Source of the DNA: Solea solea | Taxonomy: Eukaryota > Chordata > Actinopteri > Pleuronectiformes > Soleidae | Direction: 5' to 3' | Assembly: GCF_958295425.1 (NCBI RefSeq) | Contig: NC_081139.1 | Location: 17,958,388 to 18,022,387, forward strand | DNA length: 64,000 nt | In this document: positions 13,021-26,226 of the stretch, piece by piece | How positions within the stretch are numbered: position 1 is the first letter of the stretch | Layout: every line of letters begins with the position of its first letter | Program-made: the position numbers and the translations under genes | Notes under the pieces: model-generated | What the model was told of the DNA's origin: nothing | Database searches by the model: none | What the model saw: the letters and a program-made list of their open reading frames with translations, nothing else

Positions 13021-14859
13021 AATTTTGTTTGTCTGTTCATTTGAATTCATTGTTGAGATTCATTGTACATTTGTCTTCAGTGTGACACGAATTGACATCC
13101 CATGTGATGCGAAATTAAATGGCACCAGCACAAAATAGATTCTCAGTGAAGTTTTGTCTGCCTAGAATTTTAACCACCGTGTGCACAAATCCTCCAGTGT
13201 ACCAATTATTCCTAATTACAAATCACATGACCAGCTGCTGTGATAAATAAGGCATCATTCATGGTTCAAATTCTTCAACTGTTATTAATGATTCACGGAT
13301 TTGTAGCTGTAATTTAAAGTTTACCGCTGTTTAGCTCCTGGGTAAATAAATACTATTCCGGGTTATGTTTTTTTTTTAACACTGTTTCTTTTTATTTTTA
13401 TAATCAGGAAAGTCTGTTTGATGTTCACAAATAAGTTTAAGTGCTTTTACTCAACTGGCCATCTGTGCTTCCTCTGCAAGATTAAGGAGAAAGATATTTT
13501 AAATTATAATCCCAGCTGTACTACATTAAAGAAGGGTTGGTTTTTTTGCAATGATGCTACAGTGATGCATCACTACCCCATAAGTGTAGTAGCTATACAG
13601 AACTCCAAACACACACACGTACAGGCTTTCATTCTCAATGTCTCTCCCCTGTAGGTTCAGCCCATACATATCCATGTTGTAGACCACACAATAAAATTGT
13701 TAATCATCTTTTCTAGTAGGCATTAAATCATATTTTAAAGGTGTGTTTGTATGGTACTGATACTGTATATAAGCGATATACAGAGAACCAGTTTGAGACG
13801 CAGACACCTGCTCTTAGACAACCATGACATATCATGGATACGACAGATATTAGCCATGTGGCTAATACAAGGCTCAGCAAAAAAAATATATGCCAACTTA
13901 AGGCTATAATCCCTTAAAGTGTGTGTAATGCTATGAAAAAGATCTCTTCTGACAGGAAAATGTGTTACAAACCACCTAAGTTGCTAAGTGTTTAAAAATT
14001 TGGCTTCAAATCATGTAAAATTCAGTTACCTTGTTACCGTGTCCACTGGCAGAGACAAACACACACATAATACACATACTGTAAACGCATAGACATACAC
14101 GCTTTAGTGAGGACCAAAGCAGGCAAACACCACTGCGCGTTAGTGTTTGTACATAATATAAACGTAAACGCTCCGGTATCAAACCAATTGTCTGGCAGAA
14201 ACATGTAGAGACACAAACACAGTCCTGCTCTCCGTCGCCCTCTTTCTCCGTGTCTGCAGCCTCTCAGCCGACAGCTGTCTGCTCCTCTTCTTCTTCTTCA
14301 CTACTTCATTCCCTCTTCGTACGGAATTTTAAGTCAAGTGGGAAGCTTTACTGTGTGCTTTGTTAAGATACATTTTTTGTAACAAAGATAAACAAAGATA
14401 CAAAGATATCGTGACAGTGTTTGTGGAGGAGTTATGCTAACTATGCTGCAGTGTGTGTCATTGGGTCCTATTTTTAGACACGCCTAAGAAATACTGGACA
14501 AAAGGAGTAAAACTGTTTTTATTCTTTACTCCACAGTTGTACATTTTCACCGTGTTATGTATACGTTATGTAGAAACTCTCCATTTGCTCTACATGCACT
14601 TTAATATGTTCTACTGCTTTATTTTACCATCAGACGCTCTTTTTTGACTTGAAGCTGAAGTTTCTAAACTGTTCACTCTCCCACACCAAAGTTCATAGAA
14701 AGAAATCTATGATTTTAGCTCACAGGAACATGGGAGTTGGTCTAGTGCTGTCTCATTTGATAAGTGGTGAATAAGTTATCCGAATGGAGAATCTCAAAGA
14801 GAATCACAAATTTACTGGTGGTGGTGGAAGCATCAGTGGATGAACAAAACCCTGAGTGC

Positions 14860-16064
14860 CAGGGGGTGAAGTAATGAATTACATTTACTATTTAAAAATC
14901 TTGCATCGGAAACTTTGCCAATGAATGACGAGGACAGTTGAATGATCAGGACAGGTGAATGATCGGGACAGGTGAATGACGAGGACAGGTGAATGTCTAG
15001 GACAGGTGAATGACGAGGACAGGTGAATGTCTAGGACAGATGAATGACGAGGACAGGTGAATGATCGGGACAGGTGAATGATCCGGACAGGTGAATGACG
15101 AGGACAGGTGAATGATCGGGACAGGTGAATGATCGAGACAGGTGAATGACGAGGACAGGTGAATGCCGAGGACAGGTGAATGATGAAGACAGGTGAATGA
15201 TCCGGACAGGTGAATGACGAGGACAGGTGAATGACGAGGAAAGGTGAATGTCGAGGACAGGTGAATGACGAGGAAAGGTGAATGTCGAGGACAGGTGAAT
15301 GACGAGGAAAGGTGAATGTCGAGGACAGGTGAATGACGAGGAAAGGTGAATGTCGAGGACAGGTGAATGACGAGGAAAGGTGAATGTCGAGGGCAGGTGA
15401 ATGATCGGGACAGGTCAATGATCGTGACAGGTGAATGATCGGGACAGGTGAATGATCAGGACAGGTGAATGACGAGGACAGGTGAATGATCGGGACAGGT
15501 GAATGACGAGGACAGGTGAATGATCGGGACAGGTGAATGATCGAGACAGGTGAATGACGAGGACAGGTGAATGCCGAGGACAGGTGAATGATGAAGACAG
15601 GTGAATGATCCGGACAGGTGAATGACGAGGACAGGTGAATGACGAGGAAAGGTGAATGTCGAGGACAGGTGAATGACGAGGAAAGGTGAATGTCGAGGAC
15701 AGGTGAATGACGAGGAAAGGTGAATGTCGAGGACAGGTGAATGACGAGGAAAGGTGAATGTCGAGGGCAGGTGAATGATCGGGACAGGTCAATGATCGTG
15801 ACAGGTGAATGATCGGGACAGGTGAATGATCAGGACAGGTGAATGACGAGGACAGGTGAATGATCGGGACAGGTGAATGACGAGGACAGGTGAATGATAA
15901 GGACAGGTGAATGACGAGGACAGGTGATGACTAAGTTTTACTCTGAGTACATTTTAGACATTTTTAGACCAGTACTTTTACTTGTACTTAAGTAAAATTA
16001 AGAGTTATCCAAATAGTGTTACTTTTACCTGAGTAGAATATTTCAGTACTCTTTCCATCCTCTG
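14860..16064. mobile_element. Degenerate hAT-like MITE hosting a minisatellite
   Basis: The left end CAGGGGGTGAAGTAATGAAT and the right end (reverse complement CAGAGGATGGAAAGAGTACT) resemble the ends of the abundant fish repeat recognisable by TACTTGTACTTAAGTAAA, which is present at about 15975-16000. Its 5' and 3' arms flank the 17-bp tandem array exactly, so the array appears to have expanded inside the element. No clear 8-bp target duplication is visible. The hAT assignment comes from recall of the family and is not proven. Confidence 0.45.
14923..15925. repeat. 17-bp minisatellite, 59 units
   Basis: The tandem unit is GAATGACGAGGACAGGT with variants at positions 6-12 (TCGGGAC, TCTAGGAC, CCGAGGAC, TGAAGAC, ACGAGGAAA). 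The span of 1003 bp is exactly 59 x 17. A block is repeated within it at offsets of 374-408 bp; a 34-bp dimer (ACGAGGAAAGG / GTCGAGGACAGG) occurs five times in the first block and four in the second. Because three units make 51 bp, the minus strand stays open for up to 176 codons in a 17-residue pattern. That is a by-product of the period and not evidence of a protein. Confidence 0.95.
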
Positions 16065-17312
16065 CACACACTTCGGCACACATTTTGGTCAAAATGTTTT
16101 TTTTCTTGTGTCCCTGATCAAACTACAACTAAATATTGCTGTTCTAATGGTTACCAGACATATTGCAGTTTGACAACCATGTTTAGTCTGATTCAGCTGT
16201 TGGTTTAGAAAGACTGAAACTCATGGCAATGATGCAAATGAGTGAGTGTTAATGATGGAACAAAGAAAGCATCCTGGTTTGACATTCAGTGATGTGATGA
16301 GATCAAGGCATCAGCACAGGGCAGGTCATGCCTTACCAAGCGATTTAACTGCCCAACCATATTGACCCGTCCCAAAATTCAAAACATATTTGAATATAAT
16401 AAGTGTTGTGGGGTTGGCTGGGCATTTTTAGCAGCAGTATGCACCACATGAAACATCAAAGTCAAGTCACTATCCCAGTGAATTACAGGCTAAGTGAGAA
16501 ACCACAGATTTTGAATGACTTTGCATTTGTCATCGTGATATGGATGATTTGTTTTTATAAAGATTTGCTCCAAATGATGTGCATAAGAAGTCATTTTCCC
16601 ATAGAGTGTAATAGTTTACATGAGGGTTAGAATTAGAAAAAAGCTGTCAAAAAGTCACACCCTTAATCTACAATGACGGCAACATTTTGTAAATCTTTAA
16701 CAATCAGTGAGAAGTTCCTCTTTGAAGAAGAAGAAAGTGTATGTTTACGGCATTTGATGCACTGTAAGCTCCATTTGTGATAAATCAAAAATCTGTGTAG
16801 ATTGTTTAGAACAGTCTGAAGATGCCAAGTGAGGAAAAAAAGGACTTAATCATTTGTACCACAGCAAAGTGTACAAAAGTTATTGGGCCTACATTTTTGT
16901 GTAAGTTGCAAAGATGTAAAAAAAAATACAACTTTTGAAAATTCAGATGGTTCATCAGGATTATTGGCTTGTGTTTTTAGCTGAGGAAGTTGGCACGGGA
17001 CTGTTCTTATGTGTAAAGTTTGGTTTATTTCTTTGCTTAGGAAGTTGGATTTCCTCGGAAGGCATAATGGCATTAAGGGAAACAGAAGGCACTTGTTTTG
17101 TTTTATCTTTTGGGTATGCTATTGCTTTAGTTTGAGCTTCATTAAACAGTTTATGCTTAAGTTTGCAATCCTAACGAGTACCCCAATAATCAGTCTTAAA
17201 GTCTGCCTGTTAGTGACCTGTCATCCCCTAGCCCCTATTTGTTATGCGTAAATTTGTTTTTTATATTTTTCTTGATCATTCAAGTCCAGGTAAAAAAAGA
17301 AATACATTTGCA

Positions 17313-17335
17313 TGTGTGTGTGTGTGTGTGTGTGT
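17313..17335. repeat. (TG)n microsatellite
   Basis: A perfect run of about 11 TG dinucleotides lies in the Ig5 intron. Confidence 0.9.
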
Positions 17336-19385
17336 TAGTCTGCACAGTGTGTGTATGCATGCATGTCTGAGCATGTCTGTTTGGTTGTTCACCTGTACAC
17401 AAAGGTGCAAATTCATAAGAGGAAGCTGTGAACTCCTTTTTTGCTGAAAGATTAATTGCCTTAATTGCGTTAGCACTCCACAGTGGCTTTAGCGGAAAGG
17501 GAACCAGTGTCACCAGCTGTGTAATCCATCTTTATAGCAGCAGCAGCATCCCCTTTTTTTCCTGCAGGAGACCAGTGGAGGGAGGGGATGTCTTATCTAC
17601 CCCAGACAACCCTGCAGGGACGAAGTTTAGATGACATCAGCTGGAACAAAGCAGCTGAGAGCGCAGAGCAGAGCAGGTCTTTGCTGATGAGAGTGGAAGT
17701 GTGCCGTGCCAGCTATGGAGTGTAGCCTAAAAAAAAACCACGCCATTTCAATATGTCACTGGCAGGAAGAAATCAAGTTTGTTAGGCTGCTCATGCCAGA
17801 AGTATTCAATCAACTGTCCTCTCACATGGCCACCACGGGACGGGCTGACGTCCTCGTGTTGTTCAGTCCTCGCTGAAATATTCAAGACCTTGAGTATTTA
17901 TCTATATCAGCTATAGCAGTCATGTAAATGTTTGTGTTGGATCTTTTTAATCCGTTGAAGAAGGTGTTTGGGTGTGGCTGCGACAAATCCCCCTCACTCT
18001 TGTATTCAGACGCTCTGATGCTGCAGTGTGTTTCCTCAACTGCACAGCGGGTACATGTTGCTTTGTCTTTTGTTTTGGTGCAAAAAAAAACTCTGAAACA
18101 GTTGAGCGAGGATGTAATGCTTCACATTGTTGATGGCAGTCGCAAATTCAGTGTGCTCCGCAATTCCTTTTAGTTAGCACAATGTAAAAGGTCACGCATC
18201 CAGAATAAATGAATGCTAAAAAAAAAAAAAGATATGCTAAGATTTTTATTTGAATGTGTTGCTTCTTTTGCACCCCCGGGTTATGCATCATGTTTTCCAA
18301 ACAAGGTGTTTAGAATGGTGGAAAATATGAACCCCGCTGTTAGCTGAGTTCCTAGGCAAGCACACTTTAAGTCCTTTATGTGTTTTATAATTGCTGAGAA
18401 GAGACTGTACTCCAAGAACAAAATGTACCTGGCATGCAACTGCCCAGTCAAATTAACATTTGGGCTCTTGTTGTGTCCTTAAAAAGAATAATGAGGTACT
18501 GACACATAGTCAGCACTGACTGTGCTAAGTGTGCCCTCTGCACCAGGAAGCACTTGAGACAGACTCTCACTAGAACACCGTTGTCTTTATTTTACCCACT
18601 TAACTAAAGGCTCACCTTGTAAAATCTATGCCCACTTAGATCTTTGCGCTGATTAATTTCTCTGTTAGACAGCCTTTTGTTGTCTAACAGTCAAATTAGG
18701 GCTCTTGAGGGTTTTGATATCATAATAGTGTCTCAGGCTGCAGATCTGAACTCAAGGCTGCAGTAAAACGGTTTTCATTCTTTATTCCATGTTGCGGCAG
18801 CTGCAGCTTCCCCTAGTACGCGTGCATGTGCGCCTGAGCATATGTTTTCCTTAGGTTTGCTGCAGCTTCTATTGCCCAGCTGTGGACGGTCAGCCATCAA
18901 TCAGTAGAAGAGCAATCAGCCAACCAACGGCTAACGCCTGCCAACTTTGTAGTGTAAAGACGCCTAGGAGACTTCCGTTGGGGCTGACTTTATCCCTTTT
19001 GAAAACCTGTGTGATTTTACTTAGAAGTCTGTGTTGGAGGTGTTTAAATAAAACACCTTGTGGTATGTCAGTCATTACCTTTTAGTTTTTACTCTTATGA
19101 CCGTCACGATAATCAGGCTGCCTGGATTCATTTTGATTTTAATGGCTGTAGAATTGTCCAAAGAATGTTCAATGAATGAGTGCTTCTGCCCCTTTATCCA
19201 AGATAACTTTCACTTTCAATATCTGGCAGTTATTCAACCGTTCAGGATTTATGGCACTGAGAAGCTGATGTCACAAACGTGTGACGCGCTGGTGAATCTT
19301 GTCTGTGATTGGACGGTCATTCCGCGAAAGTCCTGAGGGCTACCGTAATGACAAGTACACGCCATTTCTCTGCTTTTCGGTATCC

Positions 19386-19502
19386 ATCCATCCGTCTTCT
19401 TTCGCTTTATCCTCCACATGAGGGTCGTGTGGGGTGCTGTGCCTATCTCAGCTGACAGAGGGCGAAAGGCGGGGTAAACCCTGGACAGATCGCCAGTCCA
19501 TA
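19386..19502 (-). mobile_element. Fragment of a tRNA-headed SINE (body only)
   Basis: It reads CTTTATCCTCCACATGAGGG, then GGGCGAAAGGCGGGGTAAAC and GGACAGATCGCCAGTCCAT on the plus strand, the same body as the SINE pair at 62.5-63.2 kb. The tRNA-like head is absent here. Confidence 0.7.
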
Positions 19503-20489
19503 GTTTTTGAATTTACTCACTGCTTTATTTTGCCATCAGACGTTCTTTTTTTTCGTCTGTAAACTGCATTCCCCATGCCTAACTCTTTCATTCAGATAAT
19601 CTGCTCTTTAAGCTCACTGGGAGCTGCTGATACTGCTGCCTAATTTTATAAGTTTTTGTCACTGTGGTAAATGTGAATAAGGGCTTTCAAAGTCATATAA
19701 ATAACACTCTGAAGTTTAGTGATGGAGGCAGCAGTGGATGAACAGCTCATGTGTACCCGACGGGGCTTTTGTGTGTTCTTGTATTGTTCTTGTTCTCATA
19801 CCTGTGGCTTGAAATGTGCTGCAGAAGATGTTCAACGAGTGAGTCTTTTTGTTTGTGTTACTTTAAAAGTCACATTGAAAGAATTTAACTTTCAGTTTTT
19901 GCTCATTTAGTATTTTCAGTTTTTTTTTTATGCCATTATTTGTGATGTTGTTTGTCATGTTTTGACTTCAGCGGGTACATAAACTCTCTGAACAAAATAT
20001 ACTGACAATAATAACATTTGCTGTGTTTGGAAAGTCAGTATTGGAGTCGAGGATTCCACTAATTATTTTCTCTTTATTGATTTAAAATGAAAACCCTGCT
20101 GACTGGCTATGAAACATTCTCTGATGATGTCATGGCTGTGACAGCCCTGAAATGATGGTTCTTTAAGGATCTACAATCCACAGACTGAATCTATTGATCT
20201 TCTTTGGCTTTTTAATTGTATTATAGCAGCAAAATATTCTATTTGTCCCCTGATTTCCAGCAGGAAACTACTTTACACACCCACTAATATTGTGTGAACT
20301 GTGTGAAATGGATGTAGCAGTACCAGTCATTGTGCACTTGGGAATGAAACCATTTGAGTGACATCTTTGAAACAAGCTTAGTACAGGAACCTTGTTGCCA
20401 AGGTAACATCTGTTCAAAGTTTTTTTTTAACCTCCTTTTTTTTTTTACCCCGGATTAGTGGTTCCAAACAACTACAGAAGTGTATTCCC

Positions 20490-20493
<4 letters not shown>

Positions 20494-20543
<50 letters not shown>
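20494..20543. repeat. (CA)25 microsatellite
   Basis: A perfect CA run of 50 bp. Repetitive open frames across it on both strands are artefacts of the period. Confidence 0.95.
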
Positions 20544-20546
<3 letters not shown>

Positions 20547-21529
20547 TAACATGCTACTGAAAAAAGAGTGTAGAAGTCACACATCTTTTCTTTATGAAAT
20601 TCATACTGAATATATGACACAAAAAAGGAGTGGAAGGAGGAAATTGTGAATCGAAAATTAAACAAATTTACATATTACATACCTCACATATTTTATCAGC
20701 TTTTTAATTACCAGGTAAGGTTATGTTGTGGTGCAGTTACATCATTTTATAGCATTTCTATTTAAAAAGCCCTTATATAAATAAAATGTCGGCAATAATT
20801 CTCACAGCAACCAGTGCCTCAGTGCCCTGCTTGGCCTCTGATCGCATGATAGCCTTTACTGGTTGGGTTGGTTGTGAAATGAAATCCTAATTCCGTCAGA
20901 AAATGCTCCTCTCCCGTGTGCTGTAAATAATCTCAACACCTTCCTCTGTATAAGTGTATTCATGGTGAGGCTCAGTACAAGGAACCATCATCTTTATCAC
21001 ACACAAGGGCATTAATGACTTCTCATTTTTTCAGTCAAAGTCGAGTCATTGACACAGCGGAGGAACACATCTGCACAACAATGAGCAACTTTTATTTAAA
21101 CAAAACAAAACATAGGCTAATACCTTGAATTTTCAGGTAATTTTAAGTGCGTTGGACCTGCTCCCACGACTGATGGACTCAACGGTGTGCCTCCACCCCT
21201 GGGTACACAACCCTCACCGGACTCAGGACCTCTAACCCCAGCACAGTGTATAGTGACCGGGTATCCAACTCTCAATTACGGACACTCAGGACAGATTCGG
21301 GTAACAGAAAGTACTACAACTGCAACTGATTGAACACAGCACACCATAGGAACGGCTCCCACAGAGGTTTACTACCTTTTTGCGCTCTTTTTTGGACTAC
21401 CTGGTCCTTCCAAAACCAAACATGTTATCCATAAAGAGCTCAAAAATGTAGAAAAATGCACACTTTTGAATTGGAATCACTGGAGCGATGCCATGAAAGT
21501 GTTTGAACCCTGTAGGTGCAAAAATCATC

Positions 21530-21580
21530 ATTACATTACATTACATTACATTACATTACATTACATTACATTACATTACA
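21530..21580. repeat. (TTACA)n microsatellite at a SINE tail
   Basis: About ten TTACA units directly abut the SINE at 21581-21712. In the SINE orientation this is a TGTAA-type 3' tail. Confidence 0.9.
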
Positions 21581-21712
21581 TGTCATTTAGCAGACACTTT
21601 TATCCAAAGCGACTTACAAGGGAATTGAGTACAATCAGCCAGGGGTGGAGTTGAACTTGCGACCATGATGTCTTTTGCACACAGGGTACCAGTCTGAACC
21701 ACTGAGCAACTA
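21581..21712 (-). mobile_element. tRNA-derived SINE (TTGGATAAAAGTGTCTGCTA tail type)
   Basis: On the minus strand it begins with a tRNA-like head (GTTGCTCAGTGGTTCAGAC, then GGTCGCAAGTTCAACTCC as a B-box-like block). It continues into the well-known fish tail CTTTGGATAAAAGTGTCTGC and ends in the TGTAA repeat. The copy at 44018-44150 matches it. It is non-coding. Confidence 0.75.
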
Positions 21713-21786
21713 CAACCATATACCACATGGAGCCTCGATGCCATGATGTCTCCACATGCTGGGTGGAGGCAGCCATTTGGGTCAAC

Positions 21787-21985
21787 AGTAGCTGAGTGGT
21801 AGAGCAAGTCATTTTTCAACTGGAAGGTCGATTCCCAGGCTCCGCTAGTCTACATGCCAACGTGTCCCTGGGCAAGCCACTTAACCCCAAGTTGCAGCCA
21901 CCAGTGAGTGAATGAGTATGAAAGATGTGTGGTAGAAAAAGTGGTGTAAAAGCTACTTTGAGTGGTTATTAAGACTAGAAAAGTG
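21787..21985 (+). mobile_element. Second tRNA-derived SINE type
   Basis: The head CAGTAGCTGAGTGGTAGAGC contains an A-box-like sequence and GGTCGATTCCCAGGCTCC a B-box-like one. The body has CCTGGGCAAGCCACTTAACC and ends TTTGAGTGGTTATTAAGAC, typical of a common teleost SINE. It lies 75 bp from the previous element in opposite orientation. Confidence 0.7.
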
Positions 21986-22026
21986 CCTTTAGGTTGTAAA
22001 ATTGGCTAAAATGATGAATCAGCCAG

Positions 22027-22267
22027 GGTCACACGGTTGGTGTAGTGGTTAGCACTCTTGCCTTTGCAGCAAGAAGACCTGAGTTAGCGAACCAGTTGGA
22101 ATATGCAATACGGGGATTAGGTTTACTGGACACTCTAAATTGGCCGTTTGTGAGAGTGGATGGTTGTTTGTCTATGTATGTGGTCCTGTGATGGACTGGT
22201 GATCTGTTCAGGAAGATTGGCACAGCTCCCCTCGTGTGGAGGATAAAGCAGTAGCGGATGGATGGAT
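22027..22267 (+). mobile_element. tRNA-headed SINE, plus orientation
   Basis: The head GGTTGGTGTAGTGGTTAGCA is followed by a damaged B-box region. The body (GTTTACTGGACACTCTAAAT, GATGGACTGGTGATCTGTTC) is the reverse complement of the SINE pair at 62.5-63.2 kb, and the tail ends in a GGATGGATGGATT run. Internal deletions show it is old. Confidence 0.7.
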
Positions 22268-23091
22268 TAATCAGCTAACCCCTAGTTGACATATTCAAAT
22301 TCTAAGCCTTTGATTTCATTTGACATCTGACTGCATCTACCAATTGACCTAGTATTTCTAATATCCACAGTATATTTGTTGCATAATAAGAGTACAAGTA
22401 TGTGTCCCAACGTGACCCTGACTGTAGGATGACTTTCTATTTTCCAACACTTGTTTTTGTAATGTGACTTTCGTATATAAAGAACAATTTGATACTGCTG
22501 TTGAAATACTGTTAGTCCAGAGAGAAGACAGTTCTTATCCTTGAAGCTTTTCCTTCTCGTAAAAGTGAAACATGAAACATTTTAGCACAGTATAAATCCC
22601 ACGGCTTGTTCATCAGTCTCATACTCACACACGCTACTTACAGGCTCTTGGACTCCGTCCGAGTCAATTTCTGTGGGAGTTATTTTTTATTTTTTTTCCT
22701 TCCGACCGTGTTTTTGTCTTTTCGAGCTCCTCGTCATCTGTGACACTGGTGATTCTTGGCTGGATGACAGATGAATTTGTCCCCGGCCTGTTCCTGTTCC
22801 TGTAGTAAAGATGTCAGCAGATGATTTCCACTCATCGGGAATTCATTTCCCCCTGAAATGCACCGTAGGAGCCATCAGAAACTGCTGCAGGTCACACTTG
22901 CCTAAGTAAACAGTTTTTAGGGTTGGCCGACTCTGTAAGTCACATTATAAACAAACTTTATAAACCAATGTTAGCCAAGCTACAGAGACCCCATAACCCA
23001 GTTCTGTCTGCAAAAGTCGGGCATTTGATGTTACAGCGAGAGTGAATGGAAAAGATGTAGAACATAATGTCTAAAGAAAATGTCTAAGGTT

Positions 23092-23170
23092 CAGGACAGG
23101 TATACATATGTATATGTACAGTATAAATATATGTATATATATACAGATATATGTATACATATATAATTAT
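23092..23170. repeat. A+T-rich alternating palindromic tract
   Basis: A TATACATATGTATATG-type stretch of alternating purine and pyrimidine contains several short inverted repeats and could extrude a cruciform. No function is implied. Confidence 0.6.
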
Positions 23171-24708
23171 GAATAGAATTATGTCTCACCGTCTACATTA
23201 TTGTTTCAGCCCGGTCCTGTTAACTTTGACAGACCTCATTTTTATTTAAAAAAATAAATTCATTATTAATATTTTCAATTGTGAAATATTGAAACTCCAT
23301 TCAAGGATGCATGAAGCCGAGGAGAAATGATATAGGAAGCGATGAAGGTTGTTAAAGTAGTACACGCATTATCACCCCCCGACCTTTATATTTGCATTAG
23401 TAAATCAGACTGAAAACTGAATGCTGATTCAGCTCAGTTGAGGAAACGTTTGCTGTCCAGTCCTATTCTGATCCATAATTTCATGGACCAGAATTACACT
23501 CATTTGATCAAGACCGAAACCATGTAACATCGCAAAATGGCGACAAATCCATGCAGCTTGACGCACTAATAGGCCGGTGGTTTTAAACTCCTGCAGCTAA
23601 GAAATCAAAAGCTTCTTCTTTTCTTTTTCTTCTTTTACGCCTACACACACTTTGAGGCTTCTTTAATTGCCAAACTATCAACGCAGACGTTGAGGAGTGA
23701 ATGTGCCACCTGAATCAGTCAGCATGAGAAATTACCATCACAGGATGTGGTTGTGACTCATTTGCCTGCAGCAGCCTTGAAATCGTCGGCTAGGTATGTT
23801 TACAGCCTAAATCTGTGTCTGTTAATATCTGAGCTGTAGGTGCAAGCTTAAAGTGATAAGCTCAAGAGAGACACAGGGGGGTTGCTGTATGTTCTGTGGA
23901 TGCTGATTAATATATTAGCCCATAGAGAGAGAGGGAGTACCACTCGCTGTTCACTGTATTGGCCGGATTCTGCCTGCAGTCATGACCCACTGGTACAATT
24001 GTCCCTCTCGCATGGTGCATGTCCCTCCCACACTGGCAGAGCAAATAAAAATGGTTGTCACGTAAATGAAGAGATGTCTTGAAGAGTGATCTCCATTTAT
24101 AGGCCCATCTGCTCTGCCAGACACACTCCAGGAAGAATCAGTGTCAGGAGAACACGGAAACTGCAGAGCAGGCAGAGCAGCTAACTTTGCATTAATTGAC
24201 TTATCCGTATCTTCCGATCTTTCTGCGGCGCCTTTGTTTTCTGTTTCAAGGGGATTTTAATAAAAGTCTCATCAAATATCTCCAGGTTTAATTTTATGAG
24301 AACTTGGAATTAATAAGCTCTGTATGGAAACAGGTGGATTAATAAAGGCGGTGATTAAATGGCGTGTGTGAGTGGATGGCCCCAGCACTGCTATTTCAGT
24401 CACCTCTTTTCCACGCTGCATGCTGTTCCATTTATTAAAAAACACGGTTTATCATGTGTAAATGTCACTTCACATTTTTCTCATCAGATCTTGACTAAAC
24501 ACATTTGGCTCTAATTGAACATCTGCCTTTGAGGTGGACAGGAAATGTGTAGTGATATGAGTGCCCACTGCCATGCTGAAAGCTTATGTATCCAGAAGGG
24601 CATATTTCATTATTGCACCTTGAGGAAAGGTTTATGACCTGACAAGGCCGCAATGGACAGCTGACCAGTGCTTTGGATTTTGCACCTCACTGCCTAGATT
24701 GTTGCTTT

Positions 24709-24732
24709 AAAAAAAAAAAAAAAAAAAAAAAA
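24709..24732. repeat. A24 homopolymer
   Basis: An uninterrupted run of 24 A; no retrocopy was recognised upstream of it. Confidence 0.9.
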
Positions 24733-26190
24733 GTCCCACCCGTCTTCTCTCTCTGTCACTGTCACTTTTTATCTGAAATTCAAACTTCTATCTTAAAAAC
24801 ACATTGGAGTTCAGAAGTGCATCAGACCATTTTAATTATGGTCCAGCAGAGGCCACTCTGAGCACTGCTCGGCCTTAGATCATAAACTGCACATAAAAAT
24901 GGACATAGTCATCTCGTTTCAAAAGTGAAGTCCAGAAGGCAGGACAGACGCTACCGGGGGCGACTCCTCTGGTTGCAAAAGGAACACAGTTTCAGTGGTA
25001 ATATGAGCCAACTTCTCACATAATATATTATGTCAGTAAATATTTTCCTGAGGACTTTATGGTTTCAACTGCTATAGTAGTAAGTACAACTGATGTTGTG
25101 GACACTGTCCACTGTCTCGCTCTCGCTGTGGATGTGAGATTCCATGCAGAACAATAAGCGAGGAACAAGCAAATTATGTGTTGCCTGGGAAATGCAAATT
25201 TCCAGATCTCTGGCTCACCAAAGAAAATTACAAAGACTGACTTGGAATTTGATGTAAACCAAGGTGTGGGAACCCTGATTAAAGTCTATCATGAGTGGAT
25301 CATAGTCTATGCCTATGATCCACTTTGAATGCCCTCAAGACAGTGCTGTTATGTTGTTTTGATGTGAAAATGGATGTCAGGCAAGTGAAATCATCCTCCT
25401 GAGTGGACAGTCATGACACTGAAGCATGTTCAAAGTGGCATGTGGAAGTATTTCAGGTTCTACCCCATAGATGGCAAAATAGTAAACACATTTTTGGACT
25501 CACCAGTTAGACATGTTAGCTTAGCCTTTAGCTCCACCTCAGTGAAGCATCACAGTGAGTTTTGAGAATCACTTGACTAATAGTAAAATAATGTTTAATG
25601 TGTGTGTCTGAGGGAACATTCTTATATGCGATGTCAATGAAATATTCATTTGAACTTGATTTTTGAAAAAAAGTGACAGCCCTAAGACAACGCTCAACAG
25701 TGTTCACTGTATCTACCCACAACCACACACACAGTAACTACAGACCAGATTCAATTTTGTATTTATTCAAACATTTCTTGGAATCGGAGCTACTTGGGAA
25801 GGGGAAAGTCTAACTCGTCTTTTGTCGGAAAGTTTGGGAAATAGCTGACTTTTGAATAGAAATCAAACAAGTCGGCAGAATAAAGATATTTATAATATAC
25901 ATTCTTGATGTTGTCAAGGTCAGCAGCACTTACAGACAAGTATGACTCATTCAAATAGCCGAGCAGCCGTCGTGCACCTAACTGGCCCATTCAGATATTC
26001 CAAGATAGCCCAATACTTGCTGCTTGGCCTTTTAAATTTTTGCCCAGAGTGTCACTTTACTTCACATGAATATTAAGAGTCTGATATATTTGTGGCTCAG
26101 AGCAGAGGCCTGTGATTTATGACTGCCCGTGATTGATATTACTTACTGTGTACTTGAGGAGTGAATTACAAGTATTTGCATTTTTATTTT

Positions 26191-26191
<1 letters not shown>

Positions 26192-26225
<34 letters not shown>

Positions 26226-26226
26226 A
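26192..26226. repeat. (GAAA)n microsatellite
   Basis: About nine GAAA units; a shorter GAAA run recurs near 26307-26320. Confidence 0.9.

Noticed and set aside
14888..15792. Minus-strand open frames of 176 and 125 codons with a 17-residue repeat
   Set aside because: They lie wholly inside the 17-bp minisatellite; three units make 51 bp, so frames stay open by arithmetic. There is no splice, promoter or codon signal.
20414..20665. Coding frames across CA/GT repeats, also at 17.3, 51.6 and 53.5 kb
   Set aside because: They translate to His-Thr or Cys-Val runs generated by the dinucleotide repeats.
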